Assembly (NCBI RefSeq): GCF_012933445.1
Contig: NZ_JABBNC010000004.1
Coordinates: 248,001 to 312,000 of the forward strand
Source of the DNA: Actinoplanes sp. TBRC 11911
GTDB lineage: Bacteria > Actinomycetota > Actinomycetes > Mycobacteriales > Micromonosporaceae
Reading direction: 5' to 3'
DNA: 64,000 nucleotides
Each line of letters begins with the position of its first letter. Position 1 is the stretch's first letter. The notes under the pieces are model-generated. The model searched no databases, was not told the DNA's origin, and was given only the letters and a program-made list of their open reading frames with translations. Position numbers and translations under genes: made by a program. This document shows positions 47,414 to 56,741 of this stretch, in pieces.

Positions 47414-49681
47414 ATGCCCCCTTCTGGAACCTACCGAGTCCAGGTAAGCCCGAATTTCCCGTTGACCGCCACCGCCGAGCTCGCTGACTACTTGGCTGAC
47501 CTCGGCGTGAGCCATCTCTACTCGGCTCCGCTGCTCACCGCGACTCCAGGTTCCTCGCACGGCTACGACGTCGTGGACCACACCCGGGTCAATCCCGAGC
47601 TGGGCGGCGCCGACGGCCTGCGCACGCTGTCGGGCGCCCTGCAGGCCGCCGGGCTCGGCCTGGTCGTCGACATCGTCCCCAACCACGCCGGCGTCGCGGT
47701 GCCATCCGCCAATCCGACGTGGTGGGACGTGCTGAAAAACGGTCAGAAATCTGAATTCTCCGATTTCTACGACATCGACTGGTCGCGCGGCCGGCTGCTG
47801 ATCCCGGTGCTCGCCGACTCCCCGGACGCTCTCGACGATCTCCGGGTCGAGGACGGTGAGCTGCACTACTACGACAAGCGGTACCCGATCGCGGACGGGA
47901 CCGGCGAGGGCACCGCGCGCGAGGTGCACGACCGCCAGCACTACGAACTGGTGAACTGGACCCGCGGCGACGGCGAGCTCAACTACCGCCGGTTCTTCTC
48001 GATCACCGACCTGGCCGGGCTGCGCGTCGAGGACCCGGTGGTCTTCGACGCCACGCACGCGGAGATCCTGCGCTGGTATCGCGAGGGCATCGCGGACGGG
48101 ATCCGCGTCGATCATCCGGACGGGCTGCGCGACCCACAGGCGTACCTGGAACGCCTTCGCCAGGCCGCACCGAACGCCTGGCTGGTGGTGGAGAAGATCC
48201 TGGAGCCGGGCGAGGAGCTGCCGGAGTGGCCGGTCGACGGCACCACCGGCTACGACGCGCTCGCGCAGGTGTGCGGGGTCTTCGTCGACACCACCACCGA
48301 GCGGTTCTTCGACACACTGGACCACCACCTCACCGGCACCGAGGTCTCCTGGCAGAACCTCGTGCACGCGGCCAAGTTCGCGATGGCGCGCACCAGCTTC
48401 GCGGCCGAGCTGGCCCGGCTCTCGCGCCTGGTGCCCGAGCTCGACGACGCCCCACGCGCGCTCGCCGAACTGGCCGCCTGCTTCCCGGTCTACCGCACGT
48501 ACCTGCCGGACGGCTCGCGACACCTGGCGAAGGCACGCGCCGAGGCCGGTCGCCGCAACCCCCAGCTCATCCCGGTGCTCGACCGCCTCACCGCCCGGCT
48601 GCGCCTGCCCGGCGACGAGCTGGCCGTACGCTTCCAGCAGTTCACCGGCGCGGTGATGGCCAAGGGGGTGGAGGACACCGCGTTCTATCGCTGGACCAGG
48701 TTCACCGCGCGTAACGAGGTCGGCAACGATCCCACCGACTTCGGCGTCACCCCCGACGACTTCCACGAGGCCGCCACCGCCCGGGTCCGCAGCTGGCCGC
48801 AGTCGATGACGACGCTGTCCACCCACGACACCAAGCGCAGCGAGGACGTGCGGGCGCGGCTCGCGGTCCTCGCCGAGGTGCCCGGCGACTGGACCGAGGT
48901 GGTGCGCCGCTGGATCCGGGTCGCGCCGCTGTCCGATCCGGCGCTGGCCCACCTCGTCTGGCAGGCCGCGGTGGGTGCCTGGCCGATCTCGCGGGACAGA
49001 CTTCAGGCGTACGCGCAAAAGGCCGCCAGGGAAGCGGGCACCGCGACCACCTGGATCCGGCCGGACGAGCGCTTCGAGACGCAGCTGCGCGAGATGGTCG
49101 ACCGGATCTACGACGACCCGGCGCTGCATCGGGAGATCGCCGACTTCACCGCGTCGATCACGCCGCCCGGCTGGTCGAACTCGCTCGGCCAGAAGCTGGT
49201 GCAGCTCTGCATGCCCGGGGTGCCCGACGTGTACCAAGGCACCGAGCTGTGGGACCACTCGCTGGTCGACCCGGACAACCGCCGACCAATCGATTTCCCG
49301 GTACGCCGTGAGTTGCTCGCCAGAATCGACGACGGCTGGCAGCCGCCGGTGGACGAGAGCGGCGCGGCGAAGTTGCTGGTGGTCAGCCGCACGCTCCGGC
49401 TGCGCAGGCAGCGGCCCGAACTGTTCGGCGGATACCGTCCGGTGTTCGCCGAGGGACGCGTCGGCGAGCACCTGCTGGCCTTCGACCGGGGCGGGATCGT
49501 GGCGGTGGCGACCCGGCTGCCGGTGGGATTGTCACGGCGCGGCGGCTGGGCGGACACGGTGCTGTCACTCGACGGTCACAGTTGGACGGAAGTGTTCACG
49601 AACACGAGCTACGGCGGGAACCGCATCGCGGCCGGTGAACTGCTCAGCACGTACCCGGTGGCGCTGCTGGTGAAAGAGTGA
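47414..49681 (+). CDS. treY: Malto-oligosyltrehalose synthase
   Basis: A 755-residue GH13 enzyme that isomerises the reducing-end glucose of maltodextrins from alpha-1,4 to alpha,alpha-1,1 linkage. The family start PPSGTYRVQVSPNFPLTATA is present, with FDIVPNHAGVAV-type early Asp/His residues, nucleophile GIRVDHPDGLRDP near 231, acid LVVEKILEPGEELP near 259 and a late TLSTHDTKRSEDVRARLAVL motif. It starts immediately after the glgX stop and overlaps treZ by four bases, which fixes an operon. Confidence 0.96.
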   Translation: MPPSGTYRVQVSPNFPLTATAELADYLADLGVSHLYSAPLLTATPGSSHGYDVVDHTRVNPELGGADGLRTLSGALQAAGLGLVVDIVPNHAGVAVPSANPTWWDVLKNGQKSEFSDFYDIDWSRGRLLIPVLADSPDALDDLRVEDGELHYYDKRYPIADGTGEGTAREVHDRQHYELVNWTRGDGELNYRRFFSITDLAGLRVEDPVVFDATHAEILRWYREGIADGIRVDHPDGLRDPQAYLERLRQAAPNAWLVVEKILEPGEELPEWPVDGTTGYDALAQVCGVFVDTTTERFFDTLDHHLTGTEVSWQNLVHAAKFAMARTSFAAELARLSRLVPELDDAPRALAELAACFPVYRTYLPDGSRHLAKARAEAGRRNPQLIPVLDRLTARLRLPGDELAVRFQQFTGAVMAKGVEDTAFYRWTRFTARNEVGNDPTDFGVTPDDFHEAATARVRSWPQSMTTLSTHDTKRSEDVRARLAVLAEVPGDWTEVVRRWIRVAPLSDPALAHLVWQAAVGAWPISRDRLQAYAQKAAREAGTATTWIRPDERFETQLREMVDRIYDDPALHREIADFTASITPPGWSNSLGQKLVQLCMPGVPDVYQGTELWDHSLVDPDNRRPIDFPVRRELLARIDDGWQPPVDESGAAKLLVVSRTLRLRRQRPELFGGYRPVFAEGRVGEHLLAFDRGGIVAVATRLPVGLSRRGGWADTVLSLDGHSWTEVFTNTSYGGNRIAAGELLSTYPVALLVKE

Positions 49682-51417
49682 TGACGACCTTCTCGGTGTG
49701 GGCTCCCTCGGTCTCCCCGGTCCGGCTGTGGCTGTCCGGGGACATTTTGGACATGGAACGCGGCGACGACGGCTGGTGGCGCCTCGACGTGCCGTCCGCC
49801 GGGCCGGGCACCGACTACGCGTACGTCTTGCCGTCTTTTGAACGGCCGCTGCCGGATCCGCGTTCGCGCTGGCAGCCTCAGGGGGTGCACGAGGCCAGCC
49901 GGGTGTACGACCAGAGCGCCTTCCCGTGGACGGACCAGGCGTGGACCGGTCGTCAGCTGCCCGGGGCGATCCTCTACGAGCTGCACATCGGCACGTTCAC
50001 GCCGGCCGGCACCTTCGACGCCGCGATCGAGCGTCTCGACCACCTCGTCTCGCTCGGTGTCGACATGGTCGAGCTGCTGCCGGTCAACTCGTTCAACGGC
50101 ACGTACAACTGGGGTTACGACGGGGTGGCGTGGTTCGCGCCGCACGAGGCGTACGGCGGGCCGGACGCTCTGAAGCGGTTCGTCGACGCGGCCCACGCTC
50201 GCGGGCTGGGCGTGCTGCTCGACGTCGTCTACAACCACTTCGGGCCCAGCGGTGCCTATGCGCCGTCGTTCGGTCCGTACCTGCACGTGGCGGCGTCGAA
50301 CCCGTGGGGTGCCGCGATCAATCTGGACGGTCCGCAGTCGGACGAGGTGCGCGAATACATCATCGACAACGCGCTGATGTGGCTGGGCGACTATCATGTC
50401 GACGGGCTGCGGCTCGATGCCGTGCACGCGTTCGTCGACCGGAACGCGATCACGTTGCTCGAGCAGCTCGCCGTGGAAGTTTCGTCGCTGTCGGCGCACG
50501 TGGGGCGGCCGCTCACGCTGATCGCCGAGTCCGACCTCAACGATGCCCGGCTGATCACGCCGCGCGAGGCCGGCGGGTACGGGCTGCAGGCGCAGTGGGA
50601 CGACGACGTGCACCACGCGTTGCACACCTTGTTGACGGGGGAGCGGCAGGGGTACTACGGCGACTTCGGGTCGCTTTCCTGCCTGGCCACCGTCCTCGAA
50701 GGGGCGTTCTACCACGCGGACACGTGGTCCAGCTTCCGGCAGCGGCGGCACGGCCGGCCGGTCAACCGGTCGCTGATCCCGGGGCACCGTTTCGTGGCGT
50801 ACCTGCAGGACCACGACCAGATCGGCAATCGCGCGGCCGGTGATCGGCTGTCCGCGCTGATCTCGCCCGGACTGCTCAAGGTCGGCGCGACGCTGCTGCT
50901 CACGTCGCCGTTCACGCCGATGCTGTTCATGGGCGAGGAGTGGGCCGCGTCGACGCCGTGGCAGTTCTTCACCAGTCATCCCGAGCCTTCGCTGGCGGCG
51001 GCCGTGCGCGACGGGCGGCGGCGCGAGTTCGGCGAGCACGGGTGGGACACGGCGGACGTGCCCGACCCGCAGGATCCGGCCACGTTCGAGCGGTCCAAGC
51101 TGGACTGGGAGGAACCGGACAAGGCCGGCCACGCCGAGATCCTCGACCTCTACCGGCGGTTGATCGCGCTGCGCAAGAGCCGCGCGGACCTGTCCGACCC
51201 GTGGCTGTCCAAGGTCGAGGTCTGGCACGGCGACCGGTACGTGGTGATGCGCCGCGGCTCGTGCGCGGTTGCCGCGAACCTGTCGGCCTCGCCGCAGACC
51301 GTGAGCCTGCGCGAGGCGCCGCGCTCGGTTCTGCTGGCGACATCGGACGGGGTCGCGCTGCAGCGCGACCGCATCACCCTCCCAGCGGAAACGGCCGCGG
51401 TGGTGGCCTACCGCTGA
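49678..51417 (+). CDS. treZ: Malto-oligosyltrehalose trehalohydrolase
   Basis: A 579-residue GH13 enzyme that releases trehalose from maltooligosyl trehalose. N-terminal beta domain at residues 1-100, then LPGAILYELHIGTFTPAGTF, with nucleophile Asp near 246 in VDGLRLDAVHAF, acid Glu near 283 in LIAESDLNDAR and late Asp in AYLQDHDQIGNRA. GTG 49678 (or ATG 49681) overlaps the treY stop. With glgX and treY it forms the TreYZ route from glycogen to trehalose, used for osmotic and desiccation protection, notably in spores. Confidence 0.95.
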   Translation: MMTTFSVWAPSVSPVRLWLSGDILDMERGDDGWWRLDVPSAGPGTDYAYVLPSFERPLPDPRSRWQPQGVHEASRVYDQSAFPWTDQAWTGRQLPGAILYELHIGTFTPAGTFDAAIERLDHLVSLGVDMVELLPVNSFNGTYNWGYDGVAWFAPHEAYGGPDALKRFVDAAHARGLGVLLDVVYNHFGPSGAYAPSFGPYLHVAASNPWGAAINLDGPQSDEVREYIIDNALMWLGDYHVDGLRLDAVHAFVDRNAITLLEQLAVEVSSLSAHVGRPLTLIAESDLNDARLITPREAGGYGLQAQWDDDVHHALHTLLTGERQGYYGDFGSLSCLATVLEGAFYHADTWSSFRQRRHGRPVNRSLIPGHRFVAYLQDHDQIGNRAAGDRLSALISPGLLKVGATLLLTSPFTPMLFMGEEWAASTPWQFFTSHPEPSLAAAVRDGRRREFGEHGWDTADVPDPQDPATFERSKLDWEEPDKAGHAEILDLYRRLIALRKSRADLSDPWLSKVEVWHGDRYVVMRRGSCAVAANLSASPQTVSLREAPRSVLLATSDGVALQRDRITLPAETAAVVAYR

Positions 51418-51611
51418 GATTTCGAGGCGGACCAGGGCGTTCGCGGTGGGCGGGAAACGTGGAGGAAGGTGGCACCCGAGCGGTCCGCGGCGACGTGAGT
51501 CCCCACAGTGGGGGGTCGCTACTCCGGGCGATGTCGATCGGTCGCATCCGTGCGGCACCATGACTGCCTCAGGTACTTTCAGGCGGCTCGCGGCGGCTAC
51601 AGAGGAGTGCG

Positions 51612-52715
51612 ATGCCCGGATCGGAGACGACCGGCCGGTTCACCTGGCCGGTGCGGCGGCGGATGCCCGGTCCGGAGGGGACCCCGGAGGACATCGCGGT
51701 GCAGGACGTCGCCGAGCGGGAGGCGGCCGACCAGCGGTTACCGCCGCCCGAGCCGGAACCGCTGGTGGATCCGCCGCCACGGTTCAACGTGGCCGCGTTC
51801 CGGCTGGCGGCGCTCGGGCTGGCGCTGGTCCTCGCGCTCGGTCTGGCCGTCGTCCGGGTGCTCGGTGGCGGGCCGCCGTCGGTCGCCGATCTGCGCGCGC
51901 AGGCCGGTGTGGACAACTGGACCGTGCTGCCGATCGGGGTCAAGGACGACCAGCCGGGCACCGCGTTCCACGAGAAGGACGGGCGCTGGACCGGCTTCGA
52001 CATCGAAATCGCGTACATGATCGCGGAAGATCTTGGTTTTCGTCGCGAGGACGTCCGGTTCTACGGGATGGAGAGCGAGGACCGCGCCCGGATGCAGGCA
52101 ACCGACGCCAAGGGAAATCGGGTGCCGGTCAAATTGGTCATCGCCAGTTACAGCATCACCGCGTCGCGCGAGGCGATGCCGGGCGTGCTCTTCTCGGATC
52201 CGTATCTCTACACCGAACAATCGGTGCTGACCCTGCACAGTGACAATCATCGACCGGTATCCCGGCTGGAGGAACTCAAGGGCGAGACGCTGTGCACACT
52301 TTCCGCGTCGACCAGCTTGCAAGCCCTGATCGACCAGGGTGTCACCGTCAAGTCGCGCAACCGGATCAGCGAATGCATCGACGATCTGCGTCACCACAGA
52401 GTCAACGCGATCTCGACCGACGCCGCGATCCTCGCCGGCTATAAGGCGAAATATCCGAAAGATTTCGATCACTGGGATCTCGGACTTGATCAGACCGAGG
52501 CATACGGCGTGAACGTGGGTGACAACGATGCCCTCAGGAAGCTCGTCAATCTCACGCTTTATCGGTCTTATGCGGATCCTAAGGACAGCCGTTGGGAGCA
52601 GGCGTACGCCGAGAACTTTCAGACCGAGGTGGACGAGAACGGCCGGACGCCCATCGCCGTCGCCTCACAGCCGCGGGTCACTCGTCCGGACGTACGGGAA
52701 ATGCCGTGGGAATGA
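51612..52715 (+). CDS. Membrane-anchored amino-acid-type solute-binding protein
   Basis: A 367-residue protein: cytoplasmic N-terminal tail of about 60 residues rich in P and E (PEGTPEDIAVQDVAEREAAD), a single membrane helix (61-84) and an extracellular periplasmic-binding fold of SBP_bac_3 type (GRWTGFDIEIAYMIAEDLGF, LVIASYSITASREAMPGVLF, SDPYLYTEQSVLTLHSDN, LKGETLCTLSASTSLQALID). It binds a small amino-acid-like ligand but has a transmembrane anchor rather than a lipobox and no ABC partner. Its layout recalls mycobacterial GlnH, which signals through GlnX to PknG. GAGGAG precedes ATG 51612. Confidence 0.85.
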   Translation: MPGSETTGRFTWPVRRRMPGPEGTPEDIAVQDVAEREAADQRLPPPEPEPLVDPPPRFNVAAFRLAALGLALVLALGLAVVRVLGGGPPSVADLRAQAGVDNWTVLPIGVKDDQPGTAFHEKDGRWTGFDIEIAYMIAEDLGFRREDVRFYGMESEDRARMQATDAKGNRVPVKLVIASYSITASREAMPGVLFSDPYLYTEQSVLTLHSDNHRPVSRLEELKGETLCTLSASTSLQALIDQGVTVKSRNRISECIDDLRHHRVNAISTDAAILAGYKAKYPKDFDHWDLGLDQTEAYGVNVGDNDALRKLVNLTLYRSYADPKDSRWEQAYAENFQTEVDENGRTPIAVASQPRVTRPDVREMPWE

Positions 52716-53731
52716 CGGAGAACGGGATCTATGTCAAGGGTGGGCCGATCCCGCCCCGGCGGCGGCGGGCCCAGCTGAACTGGCTGCTCACCGTGCTGCC
52801 CGCGTTCCCGCTGGTGCTGCTCGTGCTGCGGCTGTGGTGGCTGAGCCGGCAGGACCTGCCGACGATGCTGCTGCTGGTGCAGTACATCAGCCCGCTCGGC
52901 ATGATCAGCGCGTTGTTCATCACGCTCATCTGGAGCATCCCGGCGGTGATCCTGGTGCTCCGGCTGCTCGGCGGGATCCTGCTGGTCAGCGCCCCGGACG
53001 ACGCCGGCCGATCGCTGCTCGCGGTGACCGCGCTGCGGATGCCGGACTGGGTGGTGCTGATCGCCGCGATGCTGGCCGCGTTCACCTGGCAGCTGCGCCT
53101 GCTGCCGCTGCTCGCGATGCTGATCGTGGCGATCCTCGGGCTGACCGCCGCGCAGCGGTTCCGCGGCGAACGCTGGCTGACGCTGTGGATCACGATCTGC
53201 GTTCCGGTGCTGGCCGGGACGCTGGTGCTGATCTTCGTGTGGCCGGGCATCGTGCAGGCGCTGCGCATCGGCGAGATCTCCACCGCGCTACTGCTCGGCG
53301 TGCCACCGCTGCTCGGACCGCTGCTCACCGGGCCGGTGCCGGCCCGCACCGCCCGGCTCGTCACACATTGGCCGGCGGTCGGGGCGGCCCTGATCGCGCC
53401 GCTGGTGATCGGCGTCGTCTTCCTGCGTGCGCCGGTCCTGCCGGACAGCGCGGTCGAGGTGGGCAACCCGGTGCACGTCGTGCGCGGCCAGCTCATCGCC
53501 GTCGACGACACCTCCACGACCGTGCTCGAGGACGGCGGGCTGGTCACCTTCATCCCCAATGACCAGGTGCGATCCAAGACCCTCTGCCCGGTGCCGGCGC
53601 GGCCGCCGGACAGCGCCGTGACCGTACGCGGCTGGTCCGTCGTCGACTCGGCACTCTCCTGGATCGCGCCGACACGCCAGGTGACCGAAGTCGATCCACG
53701 ATGTCTTGGACGTCCGCTGAAGGCCAGCTGA
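52712..53731 (+). CDS. Polytopic membrane protein coupled to the binding protein
   Basis: A 339-residue protein starting at ATG 52712, in ATGA overlap with the binding-protein stop. About eight hydrophobic segments lie in residues 20-265 (LNWLLTVLPAFPLVLLVLRL, PAVILVLRLLGGILLVSAPD, WVVLIAAMLAAFTWQLRL). The C-terminal about 75 residues form a soluble extracytoplasmic or cytoplasmic beta domain (VVRGQLIAVDDTSTTVLEDG). I do not recognise a family; position suggests a signal transducer like GlnX, but it is longer and has more helices than expected for that four-helix protein. Confidence 0.75.
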   Translation: MTENGIYVKGGPIPPRRRRAQLNWLLTVLPAFPLVLLVLRLWWLSRQDLPTMLLLVQYISPLGMISALFITLIWSIPAVILVLRLLGGILLVSAPDDAGRSLLAVTALRMPDWVVLIAAMLAAFTWQLRLLPLLAMLIVAILGLTAAQRFRGERWLTLWITICVPVLAGTLVLIFVWPGIVQALRIGEISTALLLGVPPLLGPLLTGPVPARTARLVTHWPAVGAALIAPLVIGVVFLRAPVLPDSAVEVGNPVHVVRGQLIAVDDTSTTVLEDGGLVTFIPNDQVRSKTLCPVPARPPDSAVTVRGWSVVDSALSWIAPTRQVTEVDPRCLGRPLKAS

Positions 53732-53801
53732 GAACCGATTTTCACGACGCGCCGCCGACCACGTGCAGACAGGCTCGCGGTGATCTGGGAAGCTACCCGC
53801 C

Positions 53802-54524
53802 ATGACCTTGCACCTGCGGTGGGCGGCCGGCACCGATCAAGGACATGTCCGCAGCAACAATGAGGACTGCTACTACGCCGGTGACCGCCTGCTCGTCGTC
53901 GCGGACGGGATGGGCGGCATGGCTGCCGGTGACCTCGCCAGCCGTATCGCGATCGACGCCATGACCTCTCTCGACGTGCCGATCGAGAACGACCAGCAGA
54001 TGGACGCGCTGCACCAGGCGCTCGAGGTGGCGAACGGACATATCGCCGACCAAGTCGTCGCCGACCAGTCGTTGCAGGGCATGGGCACCACGCTGACCGC
54101 CGTCATCTTCTCCGGCACCCAGGCGGCCATGGCGCACGTCGGCGACTCCCGGGCGTATCTGATGCGCGACGGCCGGCTGAACCAGCTGACCAAGGACGAC
54201 ACGTACGTCCAGATGCTCATCGACCAGGGGCTGCTGCGCCCGGACGAGGCGGCCGGGCATCCGCGCCGGTCGGTGGTCACCCGGGTGCTGCAGGGCGAAC
54301 CGGTCAGCCCGGCCTACGTCATCGTCCAGCCCGAGCCCGGTGACCGCTGGCTGCTCTGCAGCGACGGGCTCACCGCGGTGGTCAGCAACGAGACGATCGA
54401 GCAGGAGCTGCTCGCCGCGGCCGACCCGAAATCGTGCACCGAACGCCTCATCGACCTGGCGCTGCGCGGCGGGGGCCCGGACAACGTGACGGTGATTGTC
54501 GCCGATGTGACAGCAAGTGAGTAA
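53802..54524 (+). CDS. PP2C-type serine/threonine protein phosphatase
   Basis: A 240-residue soluble PPM phosphatase with a full catalytic motif set: GTDQGHVRSNNEDCYYAGDR, LLVVADGMGGMAAGDLASR, MAHVGDSRAYLMRDGRL, and LCSDGLTAVVSNE...GGPDNVTVIVADV. All metal-binding aspartates (D in NNED, DG, SDG, DN) are present, as in PstP/PPM phosphatases that reverse Ser/Thr kinase action. It lies 70 bases after the binding-protein/membrane-protein pair and may share their transcript. It lacks the transmembrane tail of PstP. Confidence 0.92.
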   Translation: MTLHLRWAAGTDQGHVRSNNEDCYYAGDRLLVVADGMGGMAAGDLASRIAIDAMTSLDVPIENDQQMDALHQALEVANGHIADQVVADQSLQGMGTTLTAVIFSGTQAAMAHVGDSRAYLMRDGRLNQLTKDDTYVQMLIDQGLLRPDEAAGHPRRSVVTRVLQGEPVSPAYVIVQPEPGDRWLLCSDGLTAVVSNETIEQELLAAADPKSCTERLIDLALRGGGPDNVTVIVADVTASE

Positions 54525-54575
54525 GCGGGCCGTCGGCGCTGCGGTAGGTTACTTCGGTCGCGGATCTAGGGGTGG

Positions 54576-54594
54576 CCCGCGGCTGACACGCGGG
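54576..54594 (+). promoter_or_regulatory. Hairpin over the start of the GGDEF-EAL gene
   Basis: CCCGCG (54576-54581) and CGCGGG (54589-54594) form a 6-bp stem with a 7-base loop that ends on the first base of the GTG start codon. If folded in mRNA it would cover the ribosome site. It is short, so chance occurrence is possible. Confidence 0.35.
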
Positions 54595-56741
54595 TGGTGA
54601 TCATGACGGCGCTGGTCCCGGGGGACACCGGACCACTCATCGCCGGGACGGCCGCGGCCGCGATCTGTTTCGTGGCGGCGCGCGGGCGCGCGGGGATACC
54701 GCGCCGGTGGCGGCTGTTCGCCGGCGCCGGCCTGGCCGGATGGGCCGTGGCGCACCTCGCGCTGCCCGCCGCCGTCCTGCTCGTGCTGCCCGCCTGCCTG
54801 CTGCTGGCGCTGCTGCAGGTCCCGTACGCGAGGCTGCGCTCGGTGCCGAACTCGCCGCTGCGCGACCAGGTCGCGCTGGTCATCGACAGTGTGCTGATCG
54901 CCGGGTCGCTGCTGGCGTTGCTGTGCACGGTGCTGCCCGAGCGGGTGCTGCGTCCCGGGCTGGCCGCCGCGTACCCGATCGCCGACCTGGTCCTGCTCAC
55001 CATGGTCGTTCTCCTGCTGCTGACCCGGCCGGACGCGCCGGTGGCCCGGGTGCCGCTGCGGCTGGGCGGGCTGGCGGTGCTGTCCTTCGGCGTGGCCGAC
55101 ACGCTGCGGTTGTTCGAGCTGCCCGGCGCGTGGGCCGGTTACCTGCTGGGGCCGCTGTTTCTGGCGCTCGCGGCGCTGAGCCGGCCCGGGGTCGCCGGCG
55201 AGACCGAGGTGCCGGCCGAACGGGACTGGCTGCACCTGCTGCTGCCGTACGTGCCGGTGACCGCCACCGGGGTGGTCATCGCGATCTCCACCGGGCCGGG
55301 GCGCCACCCGCTCTCGCCCTTCGAGGCGTACCTGGGATGGCTCGGTCTTGGTCTGGTGGTGGCCCGGCAGATGTTCACCATCGTGGACAACACGGTGCTG
55401 CTCGACCGGGTGTCGGAAGGGCAACGGCGGCTGCACCATCAGGCATACCATGATCCGCTGACCGGGCTGGCGAACCGGGCGTTGTTCCGCGAGCGGCTGG
55501 TCGCGGCGATCGAGGCGCAGCGGCCGGTCGCGGTCCTGTTCGCCGACCTCGACGACTTCAAACTGATCAACGACAGCTACGGGCACGCGATGGGCGACCG
55601 GGTGCTGCACGCGATCGCGGACCGGCTGCGCGGCTGCGTCGCCCCCGACGACATGGTGGCCCGGCTCGGCGGCGACGAGTTCGCGGTGGTGCTCGACCAC
55701 CGCCCCGGCGACGCGGAACCGGTCGGGCTGCGGATGCTGGCCGCGCTGGGCAAGCCGTTCCTGATCGACGGGCACAGCATCCGGGTGGGCGCCAGCATCG
55801 GCCTGGTGGTGCCCGAGCCCGGCGAGCAGCTCTCGGCCGACGCGTTGCTGCGCCGGGCGGATGCCGCCATGTACGCCGGGAAGAGGCGCGGCAAGGGTGC
55901 GATGGCTCGCTATGCGGGCGGCAACGACGGCGACTCGAACGCGGATCTGCCACATCTGCTGGCCCAGGCGCTGTCCGGCGGCGGTGACCCGCGGGCGGCC
56001 GGCTTCGAGGTGCACTACCAGCCGATCGTGCGGTTGTCGGACGGGCAGACGACGGCGGTCGAGGCGCTGGCCCGGTGGACGTCGCCGGTGGCCGGGCCGG
56101 TCCATCCGGACGTGTTCGTGACGGTGGCCGAGCGAAGTGGCCTGGTCGGGGCGATCGACGACTTCGTGCTGGATCAAGCGTGCGCGGATGCGGGGGCGCT
56201 GGCCGCCGGGTACGGGCGGCCGATCGACGTGCACGTCAACGTGTCGGCGGCCCGGCTGGGTCAGGACGGCCTGTTCGAGGGCATCAGCGCGGCGCTGACC
56301 CGGCACGGCGTGCCCGCCTCCCGGCTGGTCGTGGAGATCACCGAGACCCGGCGGATTCCCGATCTGACCGGTGCGGCCGAGGTGGCGGGCCGGTTGCGCT
56401 CCTTGGGCGTACGGGTGGCGCTGGACGACTTCGGGAGCGGATTCAACGCGCTGGTCCAGTTGCATTCGCTGCCGGTCGACATCGTGAAGCTCGACGCGAA
56501 GCTGACCGACGTGGACGTGGCACCGGAGCGGGCGGCGGCGTTGTGCCGCTCGGTGCTGGCCATCTGCGAGGACTTGAACATCACGGTGGTGGCCGAGGGC
56601 ATCGAGACGGCGACCCGGGCGGCGGCGATGGCGGAGGTGGGGTGCCCGCTGGGGCAGGGTTATCTGTTCGGCCAGCCCGGCCCGTTGCCGCCGTTCGTCC
56701 CGCCGCAGCCGACCGATCTCGACTCGGTGCACACCGGATGA
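54594..56741 (+). CDS. Membrane GGDEF-EAL cyclic-di-GMP enzyme
   Basis: A 715-residue protein. About 8 hydrophobic segments cover residues 1-250 (a membrane sensor module of MASE-like type, uncertain class). The GGDEF domain (about 285-440) has intact RLGGDEFAVVLDH near 358. The EAL domain (about 460-700) has VEALARW near 489, VVEITETRRIP, LDDFGSGFNALVQLHSLPVD and VVAEGIETATRAAAMAEVG; the catalytic metal residues (E, D-D, E) appear present. It could both make and degrade c-di-GMP; which prevails is unknown. GTG 54594, or ATG at 54603, starts it. Confidence 0.92.
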   Translation: MVIMTALVPGDTGPLIAGTAAAAICFVAARGRAGIPRRWRLFAGAGLAGWAVAHLALPAAVLLVLPACLLLALLQVPYARLRSVPNSPLRDQVALVIDSVLIAGSLLALLCTVLPERVLRPGLAAAYPIADLVLLTMVVLLLLTRPDAPVARVPLRLGGLAVLSFGVADTLRLFELPGAWAGYLLGPLFLALAALSRPGVAGETEVPAERDWLHLLLPYVPVTATGVVIAISTGPGRHPLSPFEAYLGWLGLGLVVARQMFTIVDNTVLLDRVSEGQRRLHHQAYHDPLTGLANRALFRERLVAAIEAQRPVAVLFADLDDFKLINDSYGHAMGDRVLHAIADRLRGCVAPDDMVARLGGDEFAVVLDHRPGDAEPVGLRMLAALGKPFLIDGHSIRVGASIGLVVPEPGEQLSADALLRRADAAMYAGKRRGKGAMARYAGGNDGDSNADLPHLLAQALSGGGDPRAAGFEVHYQPIVRLSDGQTTAVEALARWTSPVAGPVHPDVFVTVAERSGLVGAIDDFVLDQACADAGALAAGYGRPIDVHVNVSAARLGQDGLFEGISAALTRHGVPASRLVVEITETRRIPDLTGAAEVAGRLRSLGVRVALDDFGSGFNALVQLHSLPVDIVKLDAKLTDVDVAPERAAALCRSVLAICEDLNITVVAEGIETATRAAAMAEVGCPLGQGYLFGQPGPLPPFVPPQPTDLDSVHTG

